A stretch of DNA of 64,000 nt from positions 86,235,214 through 86,299,213 of the forward strand of contig OY744517.1 in the NCBI GenBank assembly GCA_963556195.1, in the 5' to 3' direction. The position numbers and the translations under genes were made by a program. This document shows positions 52,848 to 63,819 of this stretch, piece by piece. Position 1 is the stretch's first letter. Each line of letters begins with the position of its first letter. The stretch comes from Sepiola atlantica. Lineage: Eukaryota; Mollusca; Cephalopoda; Sepiida; Sepiolidae. The notes beneath the pieces are model-generated. The model was not told where the DNA came from and made no database searches. It was given only the letters and a program-made list of their open reading frames with translations.

Positions 52848-54859
52848 CACTGGCGTAGCTAGGGGGGGGGGCGAGGGGGGCGGGCCGCCCCGGGCGGCAC
52901 ACCTGAGGGGGCGGCATTTTGAGAGGGTAAAAATAGAAAGTAGAGAAAAAAATTTAAAAAAACAAAAGTTAACAAAAAATATGAAATTTTATACTATAAT
53001 TTTATATAATAATAAATTTAAATGAGAACATTTGAAAACCTGAAAATGTTATGAAATGATAAAATCATTTTTATTTACTTTTTTGTCGTTGTTGTTAAAG
53101 TCCGAATTTTCGCCAAATAACATGGATGTATCAAGGAGAGAATAGTCCGATGTAGTTTTCTTTTCTTTGTCTTCATAATGTTATTATTAAGAGGGCGAGC
53201 CCTCTGAAGAGAAAAAACGTCTTGTATCGGTGCTTTTTTAAATCCGTGTGTGTAATCGCTCGGTTTTCAGAAATTTGTTGTTGTTAATAACGTTTCAACT
53301 CTTTTAAAAATAGTTTTAATATATTTTAAACAAATGTATTTATGAATGGCAAATAAGGCTATAAATTTATTTTTTGTGAGAGAACTGTCGCAAGGCATCA
53401 AGTCGGTTGAAAATTTACAAACAGATTTTTCGCGCCTTTTTTTCGGCAAAGTTATCAATGACTCTATCAAAATTCACTTCCTCGACAAGTTCCCTCTCTA
53501 TTGAGAGGATTGCCAAGTCTGTAAGTCTTGTCTGGCTCATTGCTGATCTAAGGTAGTTTTTTATGAGCTTCAGTTTTGAGAAAGAGCGCTCACAGCTAGC
53601 AACGCTAATAGCTCTGGTGAGGAAAATTCTCAGCAAGATCACAATATTAGGGACGGAATCCCCAAGTTGGTATCTTTGTATAAAGTTCAAAAGTTCAAGA
53701 GGTCCATCGATTTTGTCTTTTTCTGAAGCTTTTACAACATACTGTAACCTCTTCTTTTCAGCAAAGAATTTCTCTTTTTCTATATCTTCGTCAAATCCAC
53801 CAAGCTGACAATCATAATTATCATCAAGCAGATTTGACGGTATAAGAAAAGCGTATTTATTTGCAAGATTGTGAACTTGTTGAAATCTGCAAGATATTTC
53901 TTCAGTCAATCTGTCTATGACAGACAGCATTTCCCGTCTCAACTCAGTATCAAAACTCAGCGCTGCATCAGTCAATCCTTCACCATCCATTCGTTTCTTT
54001 TTGCGAATACGACGCTCCATGCTTATCCCCATTTCAGAGCAGAGTGTTTTTGACTCGTCTATTGCAGTGTCCACTATCTTTTCTCTATTCTGAAGAAGGA
54101 AATCTTTCAACGCCGTCAGCCTGACAGAACTTTGTTGCAGATCCAGCCCTTTTTTTTGAAGATATTTCTGGGCATCATTGATTTCTGGGAGAATAGTTTT
54201 CCAAAGGTTCAGAAATAAAAGAAACGGAAACGATAGTACCGAGTTGAGAATTAAAGATGCATCTGATCTTGTGGTTGCATTTTCTCCTTCTTTTCATACT
54301 TAAAGGGGAACTTTCATATAAATTTTTATCGAATAGGTGCGAAAAGAAAGTTGGATATTTGGGTGTATATACACCGACATCAAAGAGGAAATAACATTAG
54401 ATGCGAAAGTTTGAATTCATTAATTTTATTACTGTCCAAACGTTTGTTTTTGTAGCATACTTTTTATAACTCCTTGTAAACTTTACAATTGCTAGCTGGG
54501 GGATCGGACAAAATCACCCCGGGCAACCCCCACCATCTACTTAAAACAAAAGGAAAACAGATAAAATCTCAAATGAATAAAAAATATTAAAAATCAGTTT
54601 TCATATTTTAATTTTAATTTAATTGAATTTAGGAAAATTAGATACCGTAGAACTAATTTTCGCAAGGTATGAAAATTAAGAATAATGTTAACTTAATAAT
54701 AATGGACCAGTTTTCCTACCTAGCAAAAAATTTTCCATGGACGAATTATCCATGGGCGAATTATCCATGGACGAATTTTCCGGGCACCCAAATGCCGGGG
54801 GGGGGGGGCGGCAAATTTTACTACCGCCCCGAGCGGCAAAAGGTCTAGCTACGCCACTG
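52848..54859 (-). mobile_element. hAT-family DNA transposon, internally deleted
   Basis: Terminal inverted repeats CACTGGCGTAGCTAG (left) and CAGTGGCGTAGCTAG (right, inverted) flank the element, followed inward by GC-rich subterminal sequence (CGCCCCGGGCGGC and its inverse). The 8-bp target-site duplication TGTGTGTG is exact at 52840-52847 and 54860-54867, inside a (TG)n microsatellite. The 2,012-bp length and missing transposase N-terminus show it is defective. Confidence 0.88.
53415..54294 (-). pseudogene. hAT transposase C-terminal part with dimerisation domain
   Basis: The frame is open from about 54294 (first codon after a TGA) to the stop at 53415, roughly 290 codons. No ATG fits at its start. 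The C-terminus has the hAT dimerisation signature: ILLRIFLTRAISVASCERSF, then SKLKLIKNYLRSAM, and RLTDLAILSIE. Upstream, FLLFLNLWKTILPEINDAQK resembles the middle of hAT or zinc-finger MYM-type transposase-like proteins. The BED/TTF zinc finger and the first catalytic Asp region are missing. The remaining frame has no stop, so decay is recent. Confidence 0.82.
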
Positions 54860-55049
54860 TGTGTGTGTCAAAGTGAACAAGATACTAAATTGGCTCCATG
54901 TTTACTTTTTGCCACTTTTCTAAAAGTAAGTAATTTTCGATATTTTCAAAATGTACAACTGTTCAGATCTTTATGCTGTTTTTTTAAATGTTTTTTTCTA
55001 TTGTGCCTTGTTTGATAGATACCTATAAGAATAATTGGAAACCCAAAAT

Positions 55050-55795
55050 CAACAAACTACAAAACCAAGCTACAACTTTGAATGAAGACAAAGAAAACAG
55101 AAAACAATGGAAGGGGGAAAATATGGTTGACAGAGAAGAAAGATTTTAAAAAAACATGAAGAAACTACAACAAACGATACTAACAAATGAAGAATGGTGG
55201 AGTCTGAAGAGTACTAACAAAATAGGACATATGAAAGCCGGTGTTACTAAAACGTAAATGGAGGAAGATCAAAAACAGAACAACCGGACCTGACAGAAAC
55301 AAAACAATTCTCGGGCAATACATGGGAAAAGCGACAAGATCGCAACAGAAAAACTGAATGACTGAAAATCATGAAAGAAAACCGTAAGGAAATTGAAGAA
55401 GGAGCAGAAATCTAAATTGATGATAGAATACTCAAAACAACCATAAGAAAAACGGCAAACGTGCATTCTGGTTTTAAAATTACACGACCTTGCATGAAAA
55501 ACTAACACAAAACCTAAAACGATGTATACACGAAACAGACATACCAGAGTTGATGATAAAAGGATAACCACGTTAATAGAAAAACAAAATAGTGTGAAGA
55601 AAACCGATTCCAAACAACTACAGACCAATAACCTGCCTACCAACTACGTGTAAAATTTTAATGGCACAACTGAGCGAACAGATCTACCACTCCCTCAATA
55701 ACCGTGGTGTATTACTTCTCAAGGAACAGAAACGATGTCGAAAAGTTACAAGAGGGACAGATGACCTGAATAGCAGGAAAAGGAGGTAACAGGAT
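55050..55795 (+). pseudogene. LINE I, reverse transcriptase N-terminal part
   Basis: A decayed frame near 55605-55745 reads IPNNYRPITCLPTTCKILMA, then QLSEQIYHSLNNRGVLLLKE, QKRCRKVTRGTDDL. This is the start of a non-LTR reverse transcriptase (the PxNYRPITCLPTxYK...EQKGCRxGxRGTxDQ form). Stops and frameshifts occur upstream. The frame is interrupted at about 55795 by LINE II and resumes at 58167. Confidence 0.7.
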
Positions 55796-57029
55796 GTGTT
55801 TAATCAAGCATGGAAGTATTTTTCCCAATGCGGAAATTCCATACAAAACCCCCACTCTCCCCAATGGTTCACTTCAACCTATGCAGCTGCTATTGTGCAT
55901 AGGCAGCAAGCATTCCACCAATTCAATCACCAGAAGTCATATACAAATAGACAAAAAAATTATAGCATCATAAAACCACTGTCAGAGTGTAATAGCTAAG
56001 AGTAGATATATTGAGATGACCAGAGTTGCAGAAATTATAAATTGTGACGCCTGGAAAATCTATAATAGTGTTGCAAATAATGGGCAATCAACAATTGCCT
56101 CACTATCCAACCACCATGATATCGCTTTCACAACAATGGATAAAGCTGAACTATTTGCCCAGCGATTCACCTTAAACTCCACCTTGGACTCTACAAACCA
56201 CTCTCTCCCTAATTTCACACTACAAACGGAAACCACACAACAGGATCTGATCATCACCCCTTCCCATGTTCTGGATATCATAATACACGTTGACACCCCC
56301 AAAACATGTCGACCGGATCTTAACCTTGCTATAGTAATAAAGAAATTATTTGCTGAGTTGGCCTCTGTCTTCTCCAAGCTCTATAACAAATGCCTTGCTG
56401 AATGTTGCATCCCTGAAAGCTGGAAAATTGCCTCTGTGGTACCAGTTGTCAAGAATTATGGTGAAAAGTATCTCTTACGACTCTTGGCAAAAAATATTTG
56501 AATCATTAATTAATCTCGTTATAGTCTGCCACCTTGAAAATGCTAAACTTTTTTCTTGACAAACAGTATGGATTTAGGCAATCTTGCTCTACTGCAGATA
56601 TCCTTACAGTCATCTCTGAATTCATATAGCATACACTGGATGAAGCGAGTGAAGCTAGGGCAGTAGTGCTAGACATATCCAAGACCTTTGACAAGGTCTT
56701 ACATGAAGGTTTCCTCAGAAACATTAATTTGTACAGTATTACTGGACGAATATGTAATATAATCAGATCCTGTCAGGTCGTTCTCGATGGTCTTACATCT
56801 AAACAGAATTACATTAATACAGTTGTGCTTCATGGATCGACACTGGGACCTTTATTATTCCTAATCTTCATAAATGACGTTCCTGATTCCAAAATTTGCT
56901 GAGGACACAAAGCTCTATTCTAGACATGTGGGTGAATCAAACAGACACCTATTCAAGGCAATGGCTTAATCCCTAGAAAATGATCTCCAGTCTGTAGTAG
57001 AATAGGGGCATAAATGAATGGTTATATTT

Positions 57030-57150
57030 AATGCTACGATGCTTGTATAATAAAAGTCCGAAACACATTTTTTTTTGTCTTTTACTGTTTGAGAGGTGAA
57101 TAAGGGGCAGGTAACTTTCACAACAGCTCTAGCTTTCGAACGATATTTTT

Positions 57151-57204
<54 letters not shown>

Positions 57205-57400
57205 CCGTAAACCCGAAACCCTAACCCTTTTATGTCTAATCGACGTTCTCCTTGCACAGTAGCCACATGTGCAACACCAATTAAAGCCATCAGTTTTGAT
57301 TACTGGAAAATCATGTTTAAAATTCGTTGTAAGAGTTACCTGCCCCTTATTTACCTCTCAAACAGTAACACACAAAAAAAACTTTTTTTCGGACCAATGC
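57030..57400. mobile_element. Inverted-repeat element with telomere-like core
   Basis: Inverted arms with GTCCGAAA ends, then TTACTGTTTGAGAGGTGAAT and AAGGGGCAGGTAAC (57054-57118), are mirrored at 57335-57395. The element interrupts LINE II within the FNATKTKLLSF coding block. AATGCTAC occurs on both sides (about 57022 and 57396), a likely 8-bp target duplication, although about 18 bp on the left lie outside the inverted repeat. No coding sequence is present, so it is a non-autonomous, MITE-like element. Confidence 0.6.
57151..57229 (-). repeat. Interstitial telomere-like repeats
   Basis: CTAACCCTAACCCTAAACCC and further CCCTAA/CCCTAAA units, about 12 in all, equal to TTAGGG on the minus strand. 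They sit in the centre of the inverted-repeat element. Confidence 0.93.
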
Positions 57401-58166
57401 TACTAAGACAAAGCTCCTTTCTTTTAACAATTATAAGAAACCTTACCACCCACTGATTGCTATTGCTGATAGTAGCTTTCCCGAGAGTTCTACATTCAAA
57501 CTCCTTGGTCTAGCATTCATTGACAACATAAATAGGAATAAATACATAGAAGATACTGCCAAGTCTGCTGCAAAGAAGGTGGGCTCCCTCTACCTGGCTA
57601 GAAAACTTCTAACACCTTCCAGTATCCTATATCTATATAAAGCCACCATTCGCCCATGCATAGATTATTGTTGCCACATCTGGCCTGGTGCACTAACCAT
57701 CAGTTTCTCCTGCTTGGACAGGGTACAAAAAAGAGTAAGTTAATAAGTCCTGCGCTGTCTACCAAGCTTCTGCCCCTATCCCATCGCTGCAATGTTACAT
57801 CCCTGTGCTTGTTTTATAAGTACTTCCACGGAACTTACTACATTTGTACTCCTTTCAACGTGAATACCCACGAGAAACCCGACTATCAGCAAAATCCCCC
57901 CCCCCTTAACTGTGGAGGTCCCTAGATGCTGGAAAACTTTCTACTCTAATAGTTTCTTTCCTCAGGCAGCTTGTCTTTGGGATTCCATCCCTGCTCCCTG
58001 TTTCCCCAACTGTACTTACATGCAAAAATTGAAATCTAATGTGAACAAACATCTTGCCTCATCAATTCCCACTAAAGATGACCCTTATAAATCTGGTCTC
58101 TAATCACTGTATCTCCTTACATCTGAGTAGCAATGTGCTTTGTTTGGGGTGAATAAAAGTTTTTAA

Positions 58167-58475
58167 AAAATGCAACAGAAGTGTAAAAGATTGGAAGAGA
58201 ATAAATGAGATAACTCTATGTAAACTCAATAGTAGAAACATAATAAATAAAGTAAAACCCTGGGCAGTATCTCTAGTAAAATACTCTGGTCCCTTCATAG
58301 GCTGCACAAAAGAAGACCTTAGACACATAAGCCAAAGAACTACAAAACTAATGCCCATGCATAATGATGATATTGGCCGACTCTATATAAAAAGGAAAGA
58401 AGAGGCCAGAGGACTGGTAATGATAGAAGAAAACATGAAAATATTTAGGAGAAATTGGAATTACAGGGAAGAATG
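58167..58475 (+). pseudogene. LINE I, distal part after the interruption
   Basis: An open frame reads VKDWKRINEITLCKLNSRNI, then NKVKPWAVSLVKYSGPFIGC, TKEDLRHISQRTTKLMPMHN and RLYIKRKEEARGLVMIEENM before a stop. It matches the post-RT region of the same LINE type as 55605-55745 (TRKLMTxHxAL...DVDRLYxPRxxGGRGL). The palm between the two parts is missing, so deletion accompanied or followed the insertion. Confidence 0.7.
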
Positions 58476-59310
58476 ACACCATATAATGCACGGCACTGAT
58501 GTAAACAGCTGAAATATTAAGGAAAATCTTTGAGTACGGAAACCAACTCACATAACCAATGGACACTAACTAATTGTAAGTAGGTTGAAATAGAAACAGA
58601 ACAAAGAATATAGAAAGAACATCACATGGGCCCAAGGGAACTGAAACTGGGTCAAGGGTCAAGGGTCAAGGGCCAAGAGGGATGGAAAATCGAGGAAGGA
58701 GAGCACCAACCAGATCCTCAGTGGAAGGGTCCGGAGAGTACTGCAACCTAACGGAGACTTATTGCCACTCAAATTCCAAATGCGACCAATGGCCATTATC
58801 AGTGATAAATCAATGGTAAATGGCCGTTACGATAATGCAAAATGATTTGCAACGGTTATTGAAAGAGGCAGAGAGTGCTAAAAATCTGAGGAGATATATT
58901 GTCACTCAGACTTCAGTAAACACCACTTGTTATTGCCAGTGAGTATGGTTCGATATTGTAAGGAATGAAGGAGGAAGATGAGTCATTAACATTGAAGAGT
59001 GCATATCGAAGGAGAGTAAGTACTGACATGGCCATTTAGTAGAGAGCACAGAGTGAATACTTCAAACTGCTTTGAAGGAGAAAGGGTTAGTTGAAAACGA
59101 TAACCCCAGGACTATTAGAATAGGAAGCAAGAAGAGAAATCAGGAAGTGAGAGAAGGTCAAATTCTTGTATGGAGAATTAGCGTGACAAACAGCAGATAT
59201 AGATGAAGATGGAGAAGATTCCTGGTGATAGCTTCAAGATGTTTGTTCAGAAACCGTGATCATAGCTGCTCAAAAACAAGCTTATAGAACCAACTGAATT
59301 AAGCATAGGA
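58476..59310. other. Unassigned DNA, probably decayed LINE
   Basis: Purine-rich, with (GGGTCAA)n at 58650-58675. No frame is recognisable. Confidence 0.4.
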
Positions 59311-59490
59311 TGTTGAAAGAATGGGTGTGAGTTCTTGGGTTAGTAGATGTAGAACAGTTGTGGTAACAGGTTCAGTTTACAGGGGAAAGCCAAGGAAAGC
59401 ATGGAAGGAAGTGATAAAAATGGACTTGGGAGAAAGAGGGATAAATAAAGCCGTCCAACACATGCAGCATGTAAAACAGACGATAATGAT
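59310..59490 (+). pseudogene. LINE C-terminal fragment (RGxPRKxWxE type)
   Basis: The frame reads WVSRCRTVVVTGSVYRGKPR, then KAWKEVIKMDLGERGINKA. This is the usual ending of many LINE polyproteins (GRPRKTWxEVVKxDM). An ATG triplet run follows at 59485-59500. Confidence 0.6.
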
Positions 59491-59694
59491 GATGATGATG
59501 GACAGCCAGACAAGAGAGAGACCATTGTGTAGATTGTGTGTAGACGAATGAAACTGAAACATATGATTCGTGGATGCAAGAAGCTTGTTCTGATAAAATA
59601 CAGTAAGCAGAGATGTTTTCAGAAAAGATAGAGTGAACTGACAAGTGGTATTACCATCAACCCATGGTAGTTGAAGAGAGTGGAGATGGTATAA

Positions 59695-59815
59695 TTACTT
59701 GGGGGTGGTTCTGATGGTTCAGCACCTATCAAGGCTCGGAAGCCACTTGAGGATAAGGATTAAAGAGATCGTCAGTGGGATGATGATCGCCACCATGAGT
59801 TGATTGGAAACAAAG
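59695..59815 (-). repeat. LINE 3' UTR, interrupted
   Basis: Matches 14915-15050 (GCCACTTGAGGATAAGGATT). The parent LINE copy continues at 60222-60285 and 60590-60740 after two insertions. Confidence 0.65.
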
Positions 59816-60214
59816 AGTATTTATTTACCTCCTCTCCAGGAGGTTAGGCACAAGGCCAGTTTTATCTTACTCCCACAAGTAAGATGTGATCCAAGGTCGG
59901 GTCGGGAAAGTGAGGTCTGAAAAGCCAGCGCCCGAGAAGGTGAACACTCTGGCTATTAAAAATTGCCTGGGCAGTCCCGTCGGCATTCCCCGGTAGGGGC
60001 GCCTCAGGCAGTAAGCAATAAACTTACTCCTCCCCAAAGAGGAGAGGCAAAGCCTGGGAGGGTGGACCTCCTAGAACTGCACAGGACAGACCCATAGACC
60101 GGCGTAAATCAAGCCCCTGAGGCCAAGACAATACCAGTTTATGGGGTGTAGTATTCATCGGAACAGATACTACACTTTGATCTTAGCCAAAAGGCCAATG
60201 AGCAGAAGATTACT
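59815..60214 (-). repeat. U2 snRNA-headed SINE, class 1 (copy C)
   Basis: Full-length copy. The head on the minus strand reads TCATTGGCCTTTTGGCTAAG then ATCAAAGTGTAGTATCTGTT, the closest match to the U2 5' end among the copies. The body and 3' end (CCTCCTGGAGAGGAGGTAAA) equal copy B. It is inserted in the LINE 3' UTR after AAAGAGTA. Confidence 0.85.
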
Positions 60215-60221
60215 TAAGAGG

Positions 60222-60285
60222 AATTGATTATCCAAGATGGCGGTTCAACAAGTATTTGTTTACATTAGACTTGAACACATACGCA
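60222..60285 (-). pseudogene. LINE polyprotein tail, short segment
   Basis: The minus strand encodes FKSNVNKYLLNRHL before a stop. It belongs with 60590-60740. Confidence 0.65.
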
Positions 60286-60307
60286 TGCATGCATGGACTG
60301 TACATAG

Positions 60308-60359
<52 letters not shown>

Positions 60360-60590
60360 AAATATCTGACTTTATTAAAAGGGAGATGGATGTAGTGCAC
60401 AAGCGATTACCGCCCTTATAGTGAGCAAGTCGGAGTTATTCCCCCTACATCGAGTCTGTATGTATATAAATAAATGATGTTCAGCTGACGTGGCCTTTAG
60501 CTTCGAGCATGCAAACAGATAACAAGTGTTCTATCTTTGATTCTTGCCTCTGTTTCAGTTTCGTGAATATTGTTTCTCATTTCAGGATAT
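60286..60590. repeat. Insertion inside the LINE tail, with (TA)n
   Basis: About 305 bp separate the two LINE segments, compared with none at 15080-15100. It contains (TA)n at 60308-60347 and GTGCACAAGCGATTACCGCC. The family is not recognised. Confidence 0.5.
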
Positions 60591-60745
60591 AAGAGCAACT
60601 CTACAACGACCATGCTGTAGTCGGTTGGGAAAGAGACTCGTGGTATCTTGTTCCACAGATGGAATGTTCTAGGAAAGAAACTTTGTTCATGGAAGTTCTG
60701 TTTAGTTTTGGGTACAGAGAAAGAGAAAGGTGTTCAGCTATAAGA
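60590..60745 (-). pseudogene. LINE polyprotein tail
   Basis: The minus strand encodes HEQSFFPRTFHLWNKIPRVS, then FPTDYSMVV, matching the copy at 15055-15215. Confidence 0.7.
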
Positions 60746-61970
60746 AACTGAGGCACAATTAGCTAGATATTACTTTGTTGCAGAACGATACATAGAAGTG
60801 GACACGAATAGACATGGTGATTTCAGTGGATCAGAACATTACGATGATTGATGAAGACAAGGTTGATAGATCTCAAAATGTAGCATTCAATATAAAGAAA
60901 ATCCACAGAACTTCAAAAGTGATACTTATTGTACTTGGTGCACTTTGAACTATCTCAAAGAATGCAATCATTTGGCATTTGAAATTAAATATATGATATA
61001 TCATTGTAAACACAGTTGCTGACCATTCTTGAAGCAAATCACTATGAAAAGTGGTGTGTCTCTAAGCTGTCAAAATAGCGATGACATATAAGACCTAGTA
61101 GAATATCAAATAACCAGAGAGAACAGCACACTAATAATAACAGTAACAAAGTTTAATACTCAGTTTAGTAATGTAATATATAAAGTTAAGACGATTTTTC
61201 CCTTGTACCTTCTCGGAGAATAGGAAAATAACCACATACATCACAGGCTACTAAACTCACCACTATACTACACTTATTCACTCGAGCGTGTTTTAGTAAA
61301 TTTGTCATTTCCAGCTAACACTAAATATTACATTTGGACCACCATCTACGACTCTCCGCCAAACCAACTTCATGTAGGTTGTAGCAAAAACTTTTCTCTC
61401 TAACAATTCTGTATTGTCACTCCACTCATTGACACCGCGAACTAATAAATACAGTTTAATTTTCACAAAAGACTCTGTTCTTATTTATTATTTGCCTGGT
61501 ATTAATTTACTACATAATATAAAGCAATACGCATAGACTTAATGATCGCTCCCGTTCACTCTGATGATTTTCCGCGAATATCAGATTACGTTATTTCTGT
61601 TTCTACATATGACTTCTACATTTATATTCATTCCGGAATTAAGCGAATGAAATTAACGAACAGTTCCTGCAACATTTATTCATTCAACATGGCGGCTACA
61701 ATTTCTTGATTGAATCGACTTCCTATTTAATTCAATAAGCGCCAAAATACTCGTACACCCCGATACATTTACATTTTCAAAATCATACACCTTTAACACG
61801 CATATTATAGAAAACTTGCCCAAATCCATTTATTTCATCAACTACAAATGACCTAAACCGTGTCATTGTTGAACTTTACATTTGGTCGTCAGAAGCTAAA
61901 TGTTAATATAACACGCATGCCAATAATCAAGCTCAGCTTAATTGGCCTATTTTCACATATTTTTAACTCG
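60746..61970. other. AT-rich DNA, nothing recognised
   Basis: No supported feature. Confidence 0.5.
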
Positions 61971-61977
61971 CAACCAT

Positions 61978-62052
61978 GGCGCAGTCGTTAAGAAGGCAGG
62001 TTTAATGATCGCCGGTTTTAGCGTTCGATCCCATTCTACTCTACCACTTTTT
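61978..62052 (+). repeat. tRNA-like sequence (SINE head)
   Basis: A box TGGCGCAGTCGTTAAGAAGG and B box GCGTTCGATCCCA at tRNA spacing, followed by a T run at 62047 that could terminate pol III. The acceptor stem does not pair, so it is a tRNA-derived retroposon, not a functional tRNA. Confidence 0.55.
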
Positions 62053-62149
62053 TTTCTTTTTTCTTTTAATTTAAAACATTTGCCAACACGGTAGAGGGGG
62101 GAGAAAGAACAATAGGCTTTTTTTTTTATTCAACGTCATGCTTTCTCCC

Positions 62150-62180
62150 GTGCAACGCTGGGCGACGGGTTTTGCTAGTG
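62150..62180 (+). mobile_element. Helitron-like 3' terminus
   Basis: CCCGTGCAACGCTGGGCGAC closes a CCCGT/ACGGG hairpin and is followed by GGGTTTTGCTAG and T. It has the best hairpin of the Helitron-like ends in the window. The tRNA-like head at 61978 may be part of the same unit. Confidence 0.45.
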
Positions 62181-62222
62181 CTATATAAAATAATGTAAGG
62201 GATGTAATTTTTTCGATTATTC

Positions 62223-62438
62223 TCATAATCTCTCACCCAGCATAGCTATATACCTCAGCCGGGGAATACAAATACATGTTGTCCTTAATTGCATTTGTTT
62301 GTTAATCTTTGGTTCATTGGTCTGGACAAAATGTTGGATAATTGCATGACACAATTCGTTCAACATTTCTTGCCCATAAAATAACACTGATTTACAAAAT
62401 ACAATTAATGCAAGCATAAAAGTAAGTCTTCTTGCCAT
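62223..62438 (-). CDS. Candidate small secreted peptide (or first exon)
   Basis: The 71-residue frame begins MARRLTFMLALIVFCKSVLF, then YGQ. This is a good signal peptide: two Arg, a hydrophobic core of about 14 residues and a polar region with a plausible cleavage after residue 21-23. The mature part has cysteines in LNELCHA and TTCICIP. CGGCTGAGGTATATAG near 62250 could be a splice donor, so the last residues may be intronic. There are no neighbours to support it and no recognised family. A chance frame is quite possible. Confidence 0.25.
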   Translation of the reverse strand: MARRLTFMLALIVFCKSVLFYGQEMLNELCHAIIQHFVQTNEPKINKQMQLRTTCICIPRLRYIAMLGERL

Positions 62439-62439
62439 T

Positions 62440-63335
62440 ATTCTGGGGTGCTGATTTCAGATTGGCTATCCATTTTAAATTATTACTTCTAATTTTTATC
62501 CACATGCATGTATACATATAGATGTAAACTCAATGTGTTACATAGCCGTCCCGGGAATGGAACGCGGCAGCTCTCGTTTTGTATACTAACGACCCGGAAC
62601 TGGCTGTAGCAGTTCTCGTTTAAACACTCGACATTTTTTTAACACCAAAAATCATATAGTTTGCATACCTTTAAATTTCTCGCACCTTCAATCTTTCCTC
62701 GTCGCATGGAGGGGTGTGTCATCCCGTGGTTGAATTCTTTCTTCTTTCTTTCTGCCGTGAACCACCCTGCTGCAACAAAAAGCTCCATGACCGAATCAAA
62801 AGACAAACAATCTTTTAACTTAAGTCCTGTTTTATTTTAGGCATTAGTTATCCATCGGCTTGGAGATATTCACTAACGTCGAGAGAGAGAGCAAATTACT
62901 GCTTTCATAATTACTTATCAATTAAGTCCTTAACCATTCGTGGAGGGGGAAAAAGAGATCTTTCGCCTATATTTTCTTAGGGAATTAATTCCCCTAATTA
63001 TGTTGCAGACTACATCGTAAAAATCACGTCTGATAGGCTCGCCTCCAAAACCCAGACCGGCAAAACTTTCTTTCCAACGCAAAAGCCTGTAACGTCACAG
63101 AGCCTCTATGCGCAGATGCACATTGACCCTTCATCTGGGGTCTCGTCAACATGATGACCCTTTTACGTCTGTGAGCTCCGACTGTGAGAACAGCCCTATT
63201 CTGCACTCGACTGTACGGGTCTACCCACACTAAATCGCACAAGTCAAATTAAACGATATCTAACAGATACGCTCACCTCAAGATGCATCTGTTCCCACAG
63301 GGCCATTATCCAACAAACGGATATAAACGTTTGTG
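62440..63335. other. Unassigned DNA
   Basis: Somewhat GC-richer at 63020-63240. The minus-strand 72-residue frame there (63024-63242) is Arg-rich with no recognised domain. Confidence 0.4.
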
Positions 63336-63349
63336 TAATAAACTGCACA

Positions 63350-63795
63350 AGTAGATATGTAACAACATCTGCCAAGCTCCTGCTCCTGTCGTATCACTGC
63401 AGTATTGCAACCCTGTGCTTGTTTTATAAGTACTTACACAGAATGTGCTCTGATAAACTTACTGCACTTGTCTCCTTTCAATGAAAATACCTCCAACCCA
63501 CCCGACTAACGGCAACATTCCACCCCTTCACTGTAAAGGCCCTTAGATGATGGAACATTTTCTAATCTTATAGCTTCCTTTCTCAGACTGGTGCCTTTGA
63601 AATTTCCTTCCTGCTTCCTGTTTCCCCGACTGTACCAACATGGTAAAATTTAAATGTAATGTGAGCAAACCTCTTGCGTCCAAACTTCACACCCAAGTTG
63701 CCTTTTATAAATCTGGCCCCAATAACAGTAGCCCATTACACTTCAGTGGCAATACGCCTTGTTAAGGGCGAATAAAAGTTTTAAATAATGATAAT
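63350..63795 (+). pseudogene. LINE 3' end (LINE II family)
   Basis: Collinear with 57760-58165: LYRITAVLQPCACFISTYTE in broken frames, then TGTTTCCCCGACTGTACCAA and the 3' UTR TGTTAAGGGCGAATAAAAGT. Many frameshifts are present. Confidence 0.7.
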
Positions 63796-63819
63796 TTATG
63801 AATACTGAATTCAACTTTT

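Larger units (their letters stand above)
55796..58165 (+). pseudogene. LINE II (CR1/Jockey-like), inserted in LINE I
   Basis: In order: a linker region with PQWFTSTYAAAIVHRQQAFH; a frame at 56016-56501 with CRPDLNLAIVIKKL, KLYNKCLAECCIPESWKIAS; a frameshift to KIFESLINLVI and DKQYGFRQSCSTADILTVIS; the palm with VLDISKTFDKVLHEGFL and HGSTLGPLLFLIFINDV; FAEDTKLYS (degenerate F/YADD); and, after an inserted element, FKLLGLAFIDNINRNKYIED, RPCIDYCCHIW and NSNSFFPQAACLWDSIPAPC. It ends in a 3' UTR with GGGTGAATAAAAGTTTTTAA. The catalytic YADD reads FAED and several frameshifts are present. Confidence 0.8.

Noticed and set aside
57151..57229. True chromosome end
   Set aside because: The telomere-like tract is only about 80 bp, is interrupted, and lies inside a transposable element within a LINE.
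61978..62052. Functional tRNA gene
   Set aside because: A and B boxes are present but a full cloverleaf is not; it fits a SINE head.
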